Made by a program: the position numbers and the translations under genes
Assembly: GCF_029211185.1 (NCBI RefSeq)
Contig: NZ_JARGDO010000011.1
Location: 1-64,000, forward strand
DNA length: 64,000 bases
Reading direction: 5' to 3'
Origin: Tessaracoccus caeni
GTDB lineage: Bacteria; Actinomycetota; Actinomycetes; Propionibacteriales; Propionibacteriaceae
The notes under the pieces: model-generated
What the model was told of the DNA's origin: nothing
Seen by the model: only the letters and a program-made list of their open reading frames with translations
Database searches by the model: none
Shown: in pieces, positions 1 through 8,045 of the stretch
How the letters are laid out: every line of letters begins with the position of its first letter
Position numbering within the stretch: position 1 is the first letter of the stretch

Positions 1-117
1 GTGATCGCTCACTTCAAGAACTGGGGCATCCTGCATACCGACTACCGACGCCCATACCGAACATTCAAAAACACGATCTCCACCGTGGTCGCTCTACACC
101 ACTGGGCCACCGCCTGA
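1..117 (+). CDS. IS5-like transposase, C-terminal fragment (cut by window edge)
   Basis: The first frame is open from base 1 to a TGA at 115-117 and encodes 38 residues containing the run HFKNWGILHTDYRRP. This resembles the C-terminal tail of actinobacterial IS5-family DDE transposases, which usually has a lysine-asparagine-tryptophan motif followed by LHTDYRRP. The catalytic DDE residues would lie upstream, outside the window. An A/T-richer stretch follows the stop (118-180) and probably contains the right end of the element, but without the left end I cannot define the inverted repeat. The family call is from motif memory; whether the element is intact cannot be judged here. Confidence 0.6.
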   Translation: MIAHFKNWGILHTDYRRPYRTFKNTISTVVALHHWATA

Positions 118-187
118 ATAAGGCTCAAGGATTTCTTTTTGTAAATCATGCTGGCGGGCGGGCGCCGTCTGAGATAGAAAGTTGCTC

Positions 188-958
188 ATGAACGTGACCC
201 CCTTGACAGTGATGTCGGCCAACCTGTGGAACATCAACGAGCCGCTGCAGGAACGCATGCGCGTGTTCTCCGCCATGGTCGCCGAACTGCGCCCGGACGT
301 GATCGCGATGCAGGAGGTTCGGCCCTTCCCGGGGTCTGCGGCCCGGCTGCAGCTGGAGCTCGTCGATGCGCTGGCCGACTACCACGTCCACTACAGCGTC
401 GGCTGCACCTGGGATGGCCAGGCCGAGGGCCTCGCCATCGCGACCCGCGAGCCCGCCGCCGATGTCCGCACCTACCGGCTACCCGGCGGCGGCACGGAGC
501 CCGACCGCGTCACCCAGTACGTGAGGGTTCCGAGCGGCGACGGCTGGGTCGGTGTGCTCAATGCCCACCTCGCCTACCAGGCGGACAGCGACGCGCTGCG
601 CGTCGCCCAGGCCGAGTTCATCGGCGACGTCGTGGCAGAGCTCGCCGAACTCAGGCCCCGCGACGGGTTCGCCGTCTGCGGCGATCTGAACGCGACGCCC
701 GACTCCGCCGCCGTCGCCCGCCTGTGCGAGCGCGGAGGCCTGGACAACCCCTGGCTCGAGATCTCCAGGGAACGCCCCAGCTTCGCCTCGGACAACCCCT
801 ACATGGGCGACTGGTCCGACACCGACTCCTGGCTGGACTACATCCTCACCCGAGGCGTGACCCCGTCAGCGCTCCGACTGATCGACGACTGGCCGGCCGG
901 CCCGGCGTCGGACCATCACTTCCTGATCGTAGAACTGGGCGAGCCCGCCGGCAGGTGA
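188..958 (+). CDS. Endonuclease/exonuclease/phosphatase (EEP) family protein
   Basis: A 256-residue single-domain protein of the EEP superfamily (DNase I, exonuclease III and inositol-phosphatase fold). All the expected metal and active-site motifs are present in order: SANLWNIN near the N terminus, MQEVR with the metal-binding Glu, NAHLAYQ with a catalytic-type His, GDLNATPDS, DSWLDYI and a C-terminal SDHH. There is no signal peptide, so it should be cytoplasmic. The substrate is unknown; the family covers nucleic acids, phosphoinositides and sphingomyelin. I chose ATG 188 over TTG 182 because the family motif follows directly. It stands alone between the transposase remnant and the convergent glycosidase block and shares a terminator hairpin with it. 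Confidence 0.8.
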   Translation: MNVTPLTVMSANLWNINEPLQERMRVFSAMVAELRPDVIAMQEVRPFPGSAARLQLELVDALADYHVHYSVGCTWDGQAEGLAIATREPAADVRTYRLPGGGTEPDRVTQYVRVPSGDGWVGVLNAHLAYQADSDALRVAQAEFIGDVVAELAELRPRDGFAVCGDLNATPDSAAVARLCERGGLDNPWLEISRERPSFASDNPYMGDWSDTDSWLDYILTRGVTPSALRLIDDWPAGPASDHHFLIVELGEPAGR

Positions 959-977
959 CACCTGCCGACGGGCTCGC
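939..977. terminator. Bidirectional hairpin terminator between convergent genes
   Basis: Two 17-nt arms (939-955 and 961-977) pair with a single mismatch around a 5-nt loop. The left arm is the last codons of the EEP gene and the right arm precedes the stop of the convergent GH18-GH20 gene. There is no long U tract, as is common in high-GC actinobacteria. Confidence 0.7.
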
Positions 978-988
978 TCATGCGGGAA

Positions 989-3409
989 TCAGCCGCGATG
1001 CTCGTCCGGGCGACGGCGCAGGCCCTCGCCACCGTGCTGCCACGGCATGGCGCCGCCGACCGGGCGGTGGTTGAGGCCCGCGGCGTCCCAGCGGTGACCC
1101 GCCTGCACGAGGCGTGCGAAGAAGTCGCCCTCTGACGCCTTCGTCGTCGCCCAGCCGATCTCGGCGAGGGCGGCGACGCGCGGGAACGCCATGTACTCGA
1201 CCTGCCGTTCCGTCGGCATGTACTCGGTCCACAGCTGCGCCTGCACGCCGAGCAGGCGGCCGGGGACGTCGTCGGGGACGCCCATCGCCGGGTCGTAGCC
1301 CAGCACCTTCTGCCAGGTGATCCCGCCGCCGATGGCGTAGGGCTCGGTCTCGTCGGTCGACTGGTACTGGTCGAGGTAGGTGTAGCCCCAGGTGCACATG
1401 ACCGCGTCGTTGCCCTGCTGAAGAGCCTTGATGCCGGGCTCGTGGCCGCGCCACGACATGATCAGCGTGCCGGGAGCCTCGTGCTCCTCGATCACCTCGT
1501 CCCACGCCACCGCCCCGCGGCTGCGCTCGGCCAGCCAGGCGCGCATACGCTCGGTGAACCAGCGCTGCAGCTCGCCCGGACCGTCGACGCCGCGGGTCTC
1601 GGCCAGTTCGGCGGCAGCCGGGCTGTTCACCCACTGCGTCTTGGGGCACTCGTCGCCGCCGATGTGGATCCAGTAGGAGTAGGGGAACACGTCGAGCAGC
1701 TGGGTGAAGATCGCCTCGACCATCTCCATGGTCTCGTCGGTGAGGTGCAGCACCTCGTCGAAGACGCCGAAGTTCGGCGCCACAGGCTTGACCTCGGTGG
1801 CCCCCGGATCGCCGAACTGCGGGTACGCGGCCAGCAGCGAGCGGACGTGGCCCGGCAGGTCGACCTCGGGCACGATCATCACGCCGCGCGCCTGCGCGTA
1901 GCCGACGAGGGCCCGCAGCTGATCCTGGGTGTAGTACCCGCCGTGCGGCTGCCCGTCGTTGGTCTCCCATGCCGGGTTGTGCGTGTGGGCGCGCCAGGAG
2001 GCGGTGCGCACCAGCTCCGGGTAGCCGTCGACCTCGAAGCGCCAGCCCTGGTCGTCGGTGAGGTGCAGGTGCAGCACGTTCAGCTTGAGCGCGGCGAGCT
2101 GGTCGATGAACCGGTAGAGGAACGGCAGCGGCTGGAAGTGCCGCGCGACGTCGAGGTGGACGCCGCGCCAGCTGAAGCGGGGCGCGTCCTCGATGGTGAC
2201 GAACGGCAGCTCGAGCGCGGCGCCGGGTACCGGGGCTGGACCGTTGACCCACGCGGGGAGCAGCTGACGCAGCGTGGCTCCCGCGGTCCAGAAGCCGGCC
2301 ACGTCGGAGGCCGCGATGGTGACGCCGTCGGCGTCGACGACGAGGCGGTAGGCCTCATCGGGCAGGGCGGGGTCGTCGATCAGGCGCACCTGGGCGTCGT
2401 CGCCGGGGACGAGGACCAGGCCCGCGCCCGGGCCGACGGCGATGTCGAGGGCCCGAATGGCCTTCTCCTCGCCCGAGACGGCGGCCACGCGCGGCAGCGT
2501 GTAGCTTCCCTCGCCCCGCACCACGGACGACGGCGTCGGGATCAGGCCCAGCGCGTTGATCCGATCGGCGCCGTGCACCAGCGCGTCGTGCACGCGGTCG
2601 ATCCACTCCCACGGCGCTGCCGCGTCGCCTGGCAGCGCGCGATAGTACTCCCACACGTCGACGCCGCCGATGTTCGGGTAGGTCGCGGCGATCTGGCTGA
2701 GGGTGGCGCACTGCCGGTCGATGTCGACGTAGCCGTGGGCATCCTCGGGGTGGCCGACGACGCCGAGCACCAGCTTGTCGACGGGGTAGACGCCGCGGTC
2801 GATGATGCGCTGGACGTCGCGGGTGTCCTCCAGGCTGCCGTAGCCGCTGTAGAACTGGATCTGCACCCAGTCGATCTGCTCGCCGCGCCGGCGGTACAGC
2901 TCCTCGTAGTCGAAGCCGGAGAGGTTGTCGCCGCCCCACATGGCGGAGGCGACGGGGGCGAGGATGATGTCGAACTCGGACCCGAAGTCGGCGCGCAGCT
3001 GGTCGATCAGGCGGATCACACCGTCGAGGCTCATGTCCTGCTCGACGTCGATATCGACGCCCTGGATGGCGTGCGCGCGCAAGAAATCGCGCAGCGCAGG
3101 GTAGTAGGTGTCGAAGTCGTCGCCGTCGAGCTTGCACATGGTGCCGGGGGCCCAGCCGCCCACCATCACCATGACGGGAACGCCGCGCTCCTGGACCTGG
3201 GCGGCCTCGGCCCACAACTGCTCGTGGTGCGGGTCATCGTGCGGGTGGTCGTTCAGGGTGACGACGCCGTCGTCGGTGATGTGAACGGCGGCGAGGATGA
3301 GGTGGGTGAGGTTGCCGCTGTCCACCATGGGGAGCAGCGGGACGAAGGTGTCGCCGTGGCCGTGTTCCTGGTGGTAGACGACGACGCGGGGCGTGGAGGA
3401 TGAAGACAT
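989..3409 (-). CDS. GH18-GH20 fusion: endo-beta-N-acetylglucosaminidase/chitinase-like plus beta-N-acetylhexosaminidase
   Basis: An 806-residue two-enzyme fusion. Residues about 1-285 form a GH18 barrel with the signature QGVDIDVEQ (D119, D121 and predicted catalytic acid E123; the first Asp of the usual DGxDxDxE is Gln). Residues about 290-415 look like a GH20b-type accessory domain, and about 425-780 form a GH20 barrel with LHLTDDQGW and HIGGDECPKTQW (catalytic pair D586-E587). There is no signal peptide. GH18 enzymes cleave the GlcNAc-beta1,4-GlcNAc core of N-glycans or chitin, and GH20 removes terminal GlcNAc. The neighbouring mannosidases favour N-glycan core processing. It is last in the minus-strand glycosidase block, 90 bp after the GH92 gene, with a GGAG about 12 nt before the ATG. 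Domain identities are firm; the substrate is inferred. Confidence 0.88.
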   Translation of the reverse strand: MSSSSTPRVVVYHQEHGHGDTFVPLLPMVDSGNLTHLILAAVHITDDGVVTLNDHPHDDPHHEQLWAEAAQVQERGVPVMVMVGGWAPGTMCKLDGDDFDTYYPALRDFLRAHAIQGVDIDVEQDMSLDGVIRLIDQLRADFGSEFDIILAPVASAMWGGDNLSGFDYEELYRRRGEQIDWVQIQFYSGYGSLEDTRDVQRIIDRGVYPVDKLVLGVVGHPEDAHGYVDIDRQCATLSQIAATYPNIGGVDVWEYYRALPGDAAAPWEWIDRVHDALVHGADRINALGLIPTPSSVVRGEGSYTLPRVAAVSGEEKAIRALDIAVGPGAGLVLVPGDDAQVRLIDDPALPDEAYRLVVDADGVTIAASDVAGFWTAGATLRQLLPAWVNGPAPVPGAALELPFVTIEDAPRFSWRGVHLDVARHFQPLPFLYRFIDQLAALKLNVLHLHLTDDQGWRFEVDGYPELVRTASWRAHTHNPAWETNDGQPHGGYYTQDQLRALVGYAQARGVMIVPEVDLPGHVRSLLAAYPQFGDPGATEVKPVAPNFGVFDEVLHLTDETMEMVEAIFTQLLDVFPYSYWIHIGGDECPKTQWVNSPAAAELAETRGVDGPGELQRWFTERMRAWLAERSRGAVAWDEVIEEHEAPGTLIMSWRGHEPGIKALQQGNDAVMCTWGYTYLDQYQSTDETEPYAIGGGITWQKVLGYDPAMGVPDDVPGRLLGVQAQLWTEYMPTERQVEYMAFPRVAALAEIGWATTKASEGDFFARLVQAGHRWDAAGLNHRPVGGAMPWQHGGEGLRRRPDEHRG

Positions 3410-3499
3410 GAAAAGAAACTCCGATGGGAAAATCTGGGTGCGATGAGATGAGGGGATGACGGGGACGTTGCGGGGACGGAGATCCCGCGCGGCCTCTCG

Positions 3500-6400
3500 T
3501 TATGGCGGCGGTGCCTGTGCGGCGGCGCGGGCACGGGGGACGAGAACCTGGACCTGCCGAAGGGAGGCGGGGCCGGACCACTCCAGCCGCAGCCGACGGC
3601 TGGGGGCGGGCAGGACGACGTCGAACGGACGGGTCTGGCACGGCCAGTCCCAGGTCTCTTCGCGGAACTGGGCGACGGGGAGCCACTCGCCGCCCTGCTC
3701 GGTGAGGACTGCGAGGTCACCTCGGCCGGGCTCGTCGAGCGTGACCGTCAGCTGGATCGTCTCGTCCGCGTCGGCGTCGAGGCTGAGCGTGAGCGACGCG
3801 GCGTCGGCGATAGGGAACGGCGTGGCGCCCTCGTCGTTGCTCAGCTCGGACGCCTCGCGGCCGTCGATCGCGACACCGGCCAGCGCGTCGCGCCACGCGA
3901 GTGCGGGAGCGTCGTCGGGGGCGAAGTACGGGACGTCGGGCATGGGCTCGCACCAGTCGACGGGGACCGCGCTCAGCTGCACCTCGAGCGTGCCGCCCTC
4001 ATGCAGCACGGAGGTGGGGATGGTGGGACGACGCCAGGGGGCGCCGTTGAGGGTGACGGCGCCGATGTAGCGGCCCTCGCCCTCGGTGCGGATGGTCAGC
4101 GCGGGCGCGCCGATGGGCGCCAGCTCGAAGACGGGCTGCCGTGGCACGCCGATCAGGAACTCGCCGGCGCCGACCTGGAGCGGATACAGCCCCATCTGGC
4201 CGAACAGGTGCCAGGCCGACATCTCGCCGTTGTCCTCGTCGCCGGGGAAGCCCTGGCCGATGTGCATGCCCAGGAAGAGCCGGCCGAGCGCTTCTTCGAC
4301 CTTCTCGGCTGCGCGCCACGGGCGGTCGGTGAACGCGTACATCCACGGCACGTGGTGGGCCGGCTGGTTCGACAGCCCGCACATGCCCAGCCTGAGGTCG
4401 CGCGCCTCGCTCATCTCGTGGATCACGAAGCCGTAGCTGCCCGAGTGCTCCAGCAGCCCGGTCTCCGGCTCGGCGAACAGATCGTCGAGGGCGTCGCCCA
4501 GGGCGCTCGGGCCGCCGAACAGCTGAGCGAGCCCCGTCCCGTCGTGATGGACGAGGAAGCGGGAGCCCCAGGCATTGGTCTCGGTGTGGCCGCCGCCCCA
4601 GATGCGCGGGTCGAAGGGCTCGTCGGCGAAGGCGCCCGAGGCGTCGCGGGGACGGAAGAACAGCGAGTCGGCGTCCAGCAGGCGGTCGTAGTCCAGGGCG
4701 CGCCCGGCCAGGTAGCGGGCCTCCGCCCGGTACCTCGCGGCCTGCGCGTCTTCGCTCCTCCGGGCCAGCTCGCGCGCGAGCACCGCCGCGCCCGCATCGT
4801 TGATGGCACCCTCGAGCGTCCACGACACCGACTCGTCGACGGTCGATGACGTGTAGCCGCGGAACAGCGTCGCCGGCAGGTCGGCCCGCCCGAAATGGGC
4901 CTCGGTGGAGGCGGCGGTGGCGTTGCGCAGCGCGGAACGATAGGCGGTGACGAGGTCGAATCCCTCGATGCCGCTGGAGACCGCGTCGGCCGCGACGATG
5001 TCGAGGCTGGTGCCCACCATGCAGTCGACCGGCACACCGGCGCTCCAGCGGGCTGACCAGTCGCCCACCCGGAAGTGCTCGAGGAAGCCCTCGACCAGTT
5101 CGCCCGCCAGCGCGGGCGCCAGCAGATGGAACGCGGGCCAGCAGGTGCGGTAGGTGTCCCAGAAGCCGTGGTCGGTGAGGAAGCTGCCCGCGTGCACTTC
5201 GCGCCCGGTCTCGGTCGCGGTGTCGGGGCCACGCCGCCGGACCGGGTCGGCGTAGCGCGGACCGTCGGGGGTCTGCTCGTGGTGGAAGGTCGGGTAGCAG
5301 AACAGCCGGTAGAGGTCGGAGGCGACGGCGCGGGCCGCGTCGTCAGAAGCCCCCGGCGCATCGACGACGCCGAGCACCGAGTTCCAGGACCGCTCGGCCG
5401 TGCGGGCGACCTCATCCAGCGGGAGGCCCTCGACGGCGCCCTTCGCGTAGGCGGCCTGCACCTGTGAGATGAAGGAGGTTCCCACCTCGACCCGCAGCGC
5501 GGCCCCCTCGTCGGGAGTGATGCGGAGGGTGGGGCCCTCGCCGGGCACCTCCTCGACCTCGGCGCCGCTGAGCGACAGCTTGTACCACGAGGTGAGCGCG
5601 GTCTCCGGGTCGCCGTCGCTGCGGACCGCCAGCCTGACCGTCGTGCCTTCGACGGCGACGTGGTCGATCCGGCCGGCCGGCACGGTCAACTGCAGATATC
5701 CGGTCTCGGGGAAGGCTACCTCGGCCAGGACGGCGTCGCTGGCGGCCGTGCCGTCGATGCGGATGCCGGAGCCGGTGCGCAGGCTGTAGCGGTGCGGCAG
5801 GGCCAGCTCGTCGTCGTGGCTGAAAGGCTCGGATACGACGCGTCCGTCGGCATCCAGCGCGCGACCGATCCGGAGCCCGAGCGGCCCCCGATCGCCGATC
5901 CAGATGCTGGGGGAGCGGGTGATCAGAAGGCCGGCGAGCCGAGGTCCGGTGCCGACGCTGTGCGCCGACCAGCTGTACGCCCAGGCCCGGTCCTCGAAGC
6001 TGGTGGCCGGCGTCAGGTAGCAGCCGCCGTGCGGAACGCCCGTCAGCGGCTGGGTGAGGCCCCGGGAACGGCGCGGCGACGAGTGAGAACCGCGGGTGGT
6101 GAGCACCCGCTCGGCCGGCGAGTCGGGCAGCGGCGCGGCCGGGGCGAGCCGCGGCCCGTCCACCCAGCCGACCAGCTCGTCGGCGGTGTCGCCATGAGCC
6201 GGTCCGGGGTCGACGATGAGCCGCACCTCGCGGATCCGGCGCCCCGCCCACGCGGAGAGATCGAGGCGGCGGTGGTTCCACTGCTCCGGCCAGTCGATAC
6301 CGCGGCGGGCGGCGGCTTCGGCGGGAAGCCCGTCCACCTCGATGGCGTCGGGGCCGACGGCGGAACCGTCGTCGAAGATCACGTCGATGCCGGTGCCGCA

Positions 6401-6643
6401 GGCGCGGAACCCGTCGGGCCAGGCCGTGGCGGCGTGGTCGTAGGCGGGGAAGACCGCCCACTCGAGGACATCGCCCTCGGCGACCTCCGTCCCAGCCAGC
6501 GGCGTCGGCCACTCCAGATGGTGGCGTCGCTCGGTGGCTGCCTCGACGACGTAGCGAAGGCAGTGGTCCGACCAAAGACCGGTTTCCGGCGCGGCGGCCG
6601 GAGCGGGTTCAGGCCCTTGGTGCGGCCTGAGCTCGGGAATCAT
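3500..6643 (-). CDS. GH92 family alpha-mannosidase / possible mannose-1-phospho-6-mannose hydrolase
   Basis: A 1047-residue GH92 protein, longer than the usual 720-800 because of an N-terminal beta-rich extension (about 1-180). The catalytic part has typical motifs: SFEDRAWAYSW, a DTYRTCWP-like run, GGGHTETNAWG, and GDEDNGEMSAW carrying the metal-assisted base residues. The position where most GH92 exo-mannosidases have NEP (the catalytic acid Glu) reads GLSNQPAHH, so the acid is replaced by Gln (Q760, codon 4364-4366). The characterised Cellulosimicrobium enzyme acting on mannose-1-phospho-6-mannose is known for this same substitution, because a phosphate leaving group needs no protonation. 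There is no signal peptide. An AGGA-type ribosome site precedes the ATG. The family call is strong; the phosphodiester specificity is inference. Confidence 0.85.
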   Translation of the reverse strand: MIPELRPHQGPEPAPAAAPETGLWSDHCLRYVVEAATERRHHLEWPTPLAGTEVAEGDVLEWAVFPAYDHAATAWPDGFRACGTGIDVIFDDGSAVGPDAIEVDGLPAEAAARRGIDWPEQWNHRRLDLSAWAGRRIREVRLIVDPGPAHGDTADELVGWVDGPRLAPAAPLPDSPAERVLTTRGSHSSPRRSRGLTQPLTGVPHGGCYLTPATSFEDRAWAYSWSAHSVGTGPRLAGLLITRSPSIWIGDRGPLGLRIGRALDADGRVVSEPFSHDDELALPHRYSLRTGSGIRIDGTAASDAVLAEVAFPETGYLQLTVPAGRIDHVAVEGTTVRLAVRSDGDPETALTSWYKLSLSGAEVEEVPGEGPTLRITPDEGAALRVEVGTSFISQVQAAYAKGAVEGLPLDEVARTAERSWNSVLGVVDAPGASDDAARAVASDLYRLFCYPTFHHEQTPDGPRYADPVRRRGPDTATETGREVHAGSFLTDHGFWDTYRTCWPAFHLLAPALAGELVEGFLEHFRVGDWSARWSAGVPVDCMVGTSLDIVAADAVSSGIEGFDLVTAYRSALRNATAASTEAHFGRADLPATLFRGYTSSTVDESVSWTLEGAINDAGAAVLARELARRSEDAQAARYRAEARYLAGRALDYDRLLDADSLFFRPRDASGAFADEPFDPRIWGGGHTETNAWGSRFLVHHDGTGLAQLFGGPSALGDALDDLFAEPETGLLEHSGSYGFVIHEMSEARDLRLGMCGLSNQPAHHVPWMYAFTDRPWRAAEKVEEALGRLFLGMHIGQGFPGDEDNGEMSAWHLFGQMGLYPLQVGAGEFLIGVPRQPVFELAPIGAPALTIRTEGEGRYIGAVTLNGAPWRRPTIPTSVLHEGGTLEVQLSAVPVDWCEPMPDVPYFAPDDAPALAWRDALAGVAIDGREASELSNDEGATPFPIADAASLTLSLDADADETIQLTVTLDEPGRGDLAVLTEQGGEWLPVAQFREETWDWPCQTRPFDVVLPAPSRRLRLEWSGPASLRQVQVLVPRARAAAQAPPP

Positions 6644-6694
6644 GCGATGTCCTAGGGGTATCTATGCAGAAGGTCAGGGTGAGATGGCTTCCGG

Positions 6695-6862
6695 TTAGGG
6701 CCTGTTGCGGAAATGGTGGCCGTAGCGAGCGGCGTCATGGTGCGTCAGATGCAAGGCGCAGGAGGAAAACGCTAGTGGACCTAACGTTGACGAGTGCAAC
6801 GAAGCAGATGGCGTGCCAGGGCGTCGCGTAGTAGGCCACTCCATTTTCGTAATAGGTCCTAA
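6695..6862. repeat. 168-bp MITE-like element with 22-bp terminal inverted repeats
   Basis: The left end 6695-6716 and the right end 6841-6862 are inverted copies that match at 18 of 22 positions; all four differences are G/A transitions. The tips read TTAGGGCC and GGTCCTAA, in the style of IS5/IS427-group ends. The interior has no convincing gene. It lies between the GH5 and GH92 genes, and the GH5 stop codon (6859-6861) falls inside its right repeat, so it may have supplied the present end of that reading frame. Confidence 0.65.
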
Positions 6863-8043
6863 ACGCGGCGCAGCGCGGCGACCTCGCCATCGGCGAAGCG
6901 GGCCTGCCACTCGTCGAAGATCGGGCCCATCGGGCTGGTGGTGCTCCGGCCGAAGCCGGTCTCCCAATCCGCAGCGAACTCCAGCGTAGTCGCGTCGTCG
7001 GACGATGCAACTCCGGGCGTGTCGATCGCTCGCAGCTCGCCGATCCGCTCGGCGAGCTGCCGTGCCTCCGGCTTGGGCGTGCCATCCGTGGTGAACAGGC
7101 CGAGGCTGTACTCGAGTTCCGGGAAGTCGAGCAGGTCGCGGCTCACGTCATGGCTGCACCACCAGGTGATCGCTTCGAGGCCAGGCGTGCCGGCCACCGC
7201 GTCGATGGTGTCGTTCAGGAAGCCGGCGGCCGCCTCGTCGCTGACGTGGGTGCGGGGTGCGCCCACCTCCTGCAGCCAGAGCGGGCGGGCGGGGTCGGGC
7301 GACCAGGCGCGGCCGAGCTCCAGGAGATACCGCGGGAACGACGCGAGAGCCGAGTGCCCGGAGCCGTAACGCGGGCCGACCTGGGAGAACACCCAGGAAT
7401 GCACCGTCGTGGCCGCGCCTCGGGTCACGGCGTGCCGCGGGGTGAACGGGTGCTCGTCCACGAACCACAGGCCGTCGTCGAAGCCGTGATGGTGCCGACC
7501 CTCCGGCCAGGCCTCTTCCAGCGGGACGAGGAGACGGTCGAACCAGGCATCGATGTCCGACGGGGTCGCGAGGGACACCGTCGGGTGCCGGTGCGAGGGG
7601 GAGGGGGCGGCGAACTGGGGGAACTCATTGCCCAACGTCATCCCGGTCATCGCAGGATGCTCGCGGAGCGCGGCCCCCAGCTCCTCCACCAGCGCCGCCT
7701 CGCCGGCGATCGCCACCTCGTCGGTGAAGAGGTTGGTCCAGTGCCAGGTCGTGACCCAGGCAGGCAGGAAGTCGTAGCTGGACAGGTGCCCGTTGAGCGC
7801 GTCCACGCTCACGTCGAGCCCCGCCGCCTGCGCGGCGTCGACCACCGCGAGCACATCGGCGATCGCCCGGGGCCGGATGAGGCCACGGTTGGGCTGCAGC
7901 AGCGGCCACAGCGGGAACACCCGCACGTGGTCGAGCCCCAGCGCCGCGATGGCCTCGAAGTCGGCCGACACCTCGTCGATGTCGAGATCCAGCCAGCTGT
8001 GGAACCAGCCCTTGCGCGGCGTGTAGTTGACTCCTACCCGCAT
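6859..8043 (-). CDS. GH5_18-like beta-mannosidase (Man-beta-1,4-GlcNAc type)
   Basis: A 394-residue TIM-barrel glycosidase with the opening VGVNYTPRKGWFHSW and the run LDHVRVFPLWPLLQPN, which I recognise from GH5 subfamily 18. The predicted acid/base is E140 in LGNEF and the nucleophile is E259 in LWLQEVGAP. There is no signal peptide. The characterised bifidobacterial GH5_18 enzyme releases mannose from the Man-beta1,4-GlcNAc core disaccharide of N-glycans. The ATG lies 2 bp after the stop of the upstream GH38 gene, so the two are probably co-transcribed and translationally coupled. Its stop lies inside the inverted repeat of a MITE-like element, so the last residues may not be ancestral. 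Barrel and catalytic residues are complete. Confidence 0.85.
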   Translation of the reverse strand: MRVGVNYTPRKGWFHSWLDLDIDEVSADFEAIAALGLDHVRVFPLWPLLQPNRGLIRPRAIADVLAVVDAAQAAGLDVSVDALNGHLSSYDFLPAWVTTWHWTNLFTDEVAIAGEAALVEELGAALREHPAMTGMTLGNEFPQFAAPSPSHRHPTVSLATPSDIDAWFDRLLVPLEEAWPEGRHHHGFDDGLWFVDEHPFTPRHAVTRGAATTVHSWVFSQVGPRYGSGHSALASFPRYLLELGRAWSPDPARPLWLQEVGAPRTHVSDEAAAGFLNDTIDAVAGTPGLEAITWWCSHDVSRDLLDFPELEYSLGLFTTDGTPKPEARQLAERIGELRAIDTPGVASSDDATTLEFAADWETGFGRSTTSPMGPIFDEWQARFADGEVAALRRV

Positions 8044-8045
8044 AT

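Noticed and set aside
1442-3403. 653-codon plus-strand open frame opposite the GH18-GH20 gene
   Set aside because: It is a Val/Gly/Asp-rich antisense frame typical of high-GC DNA, with no motif, while the minus strand carries complete catalytic motifs.
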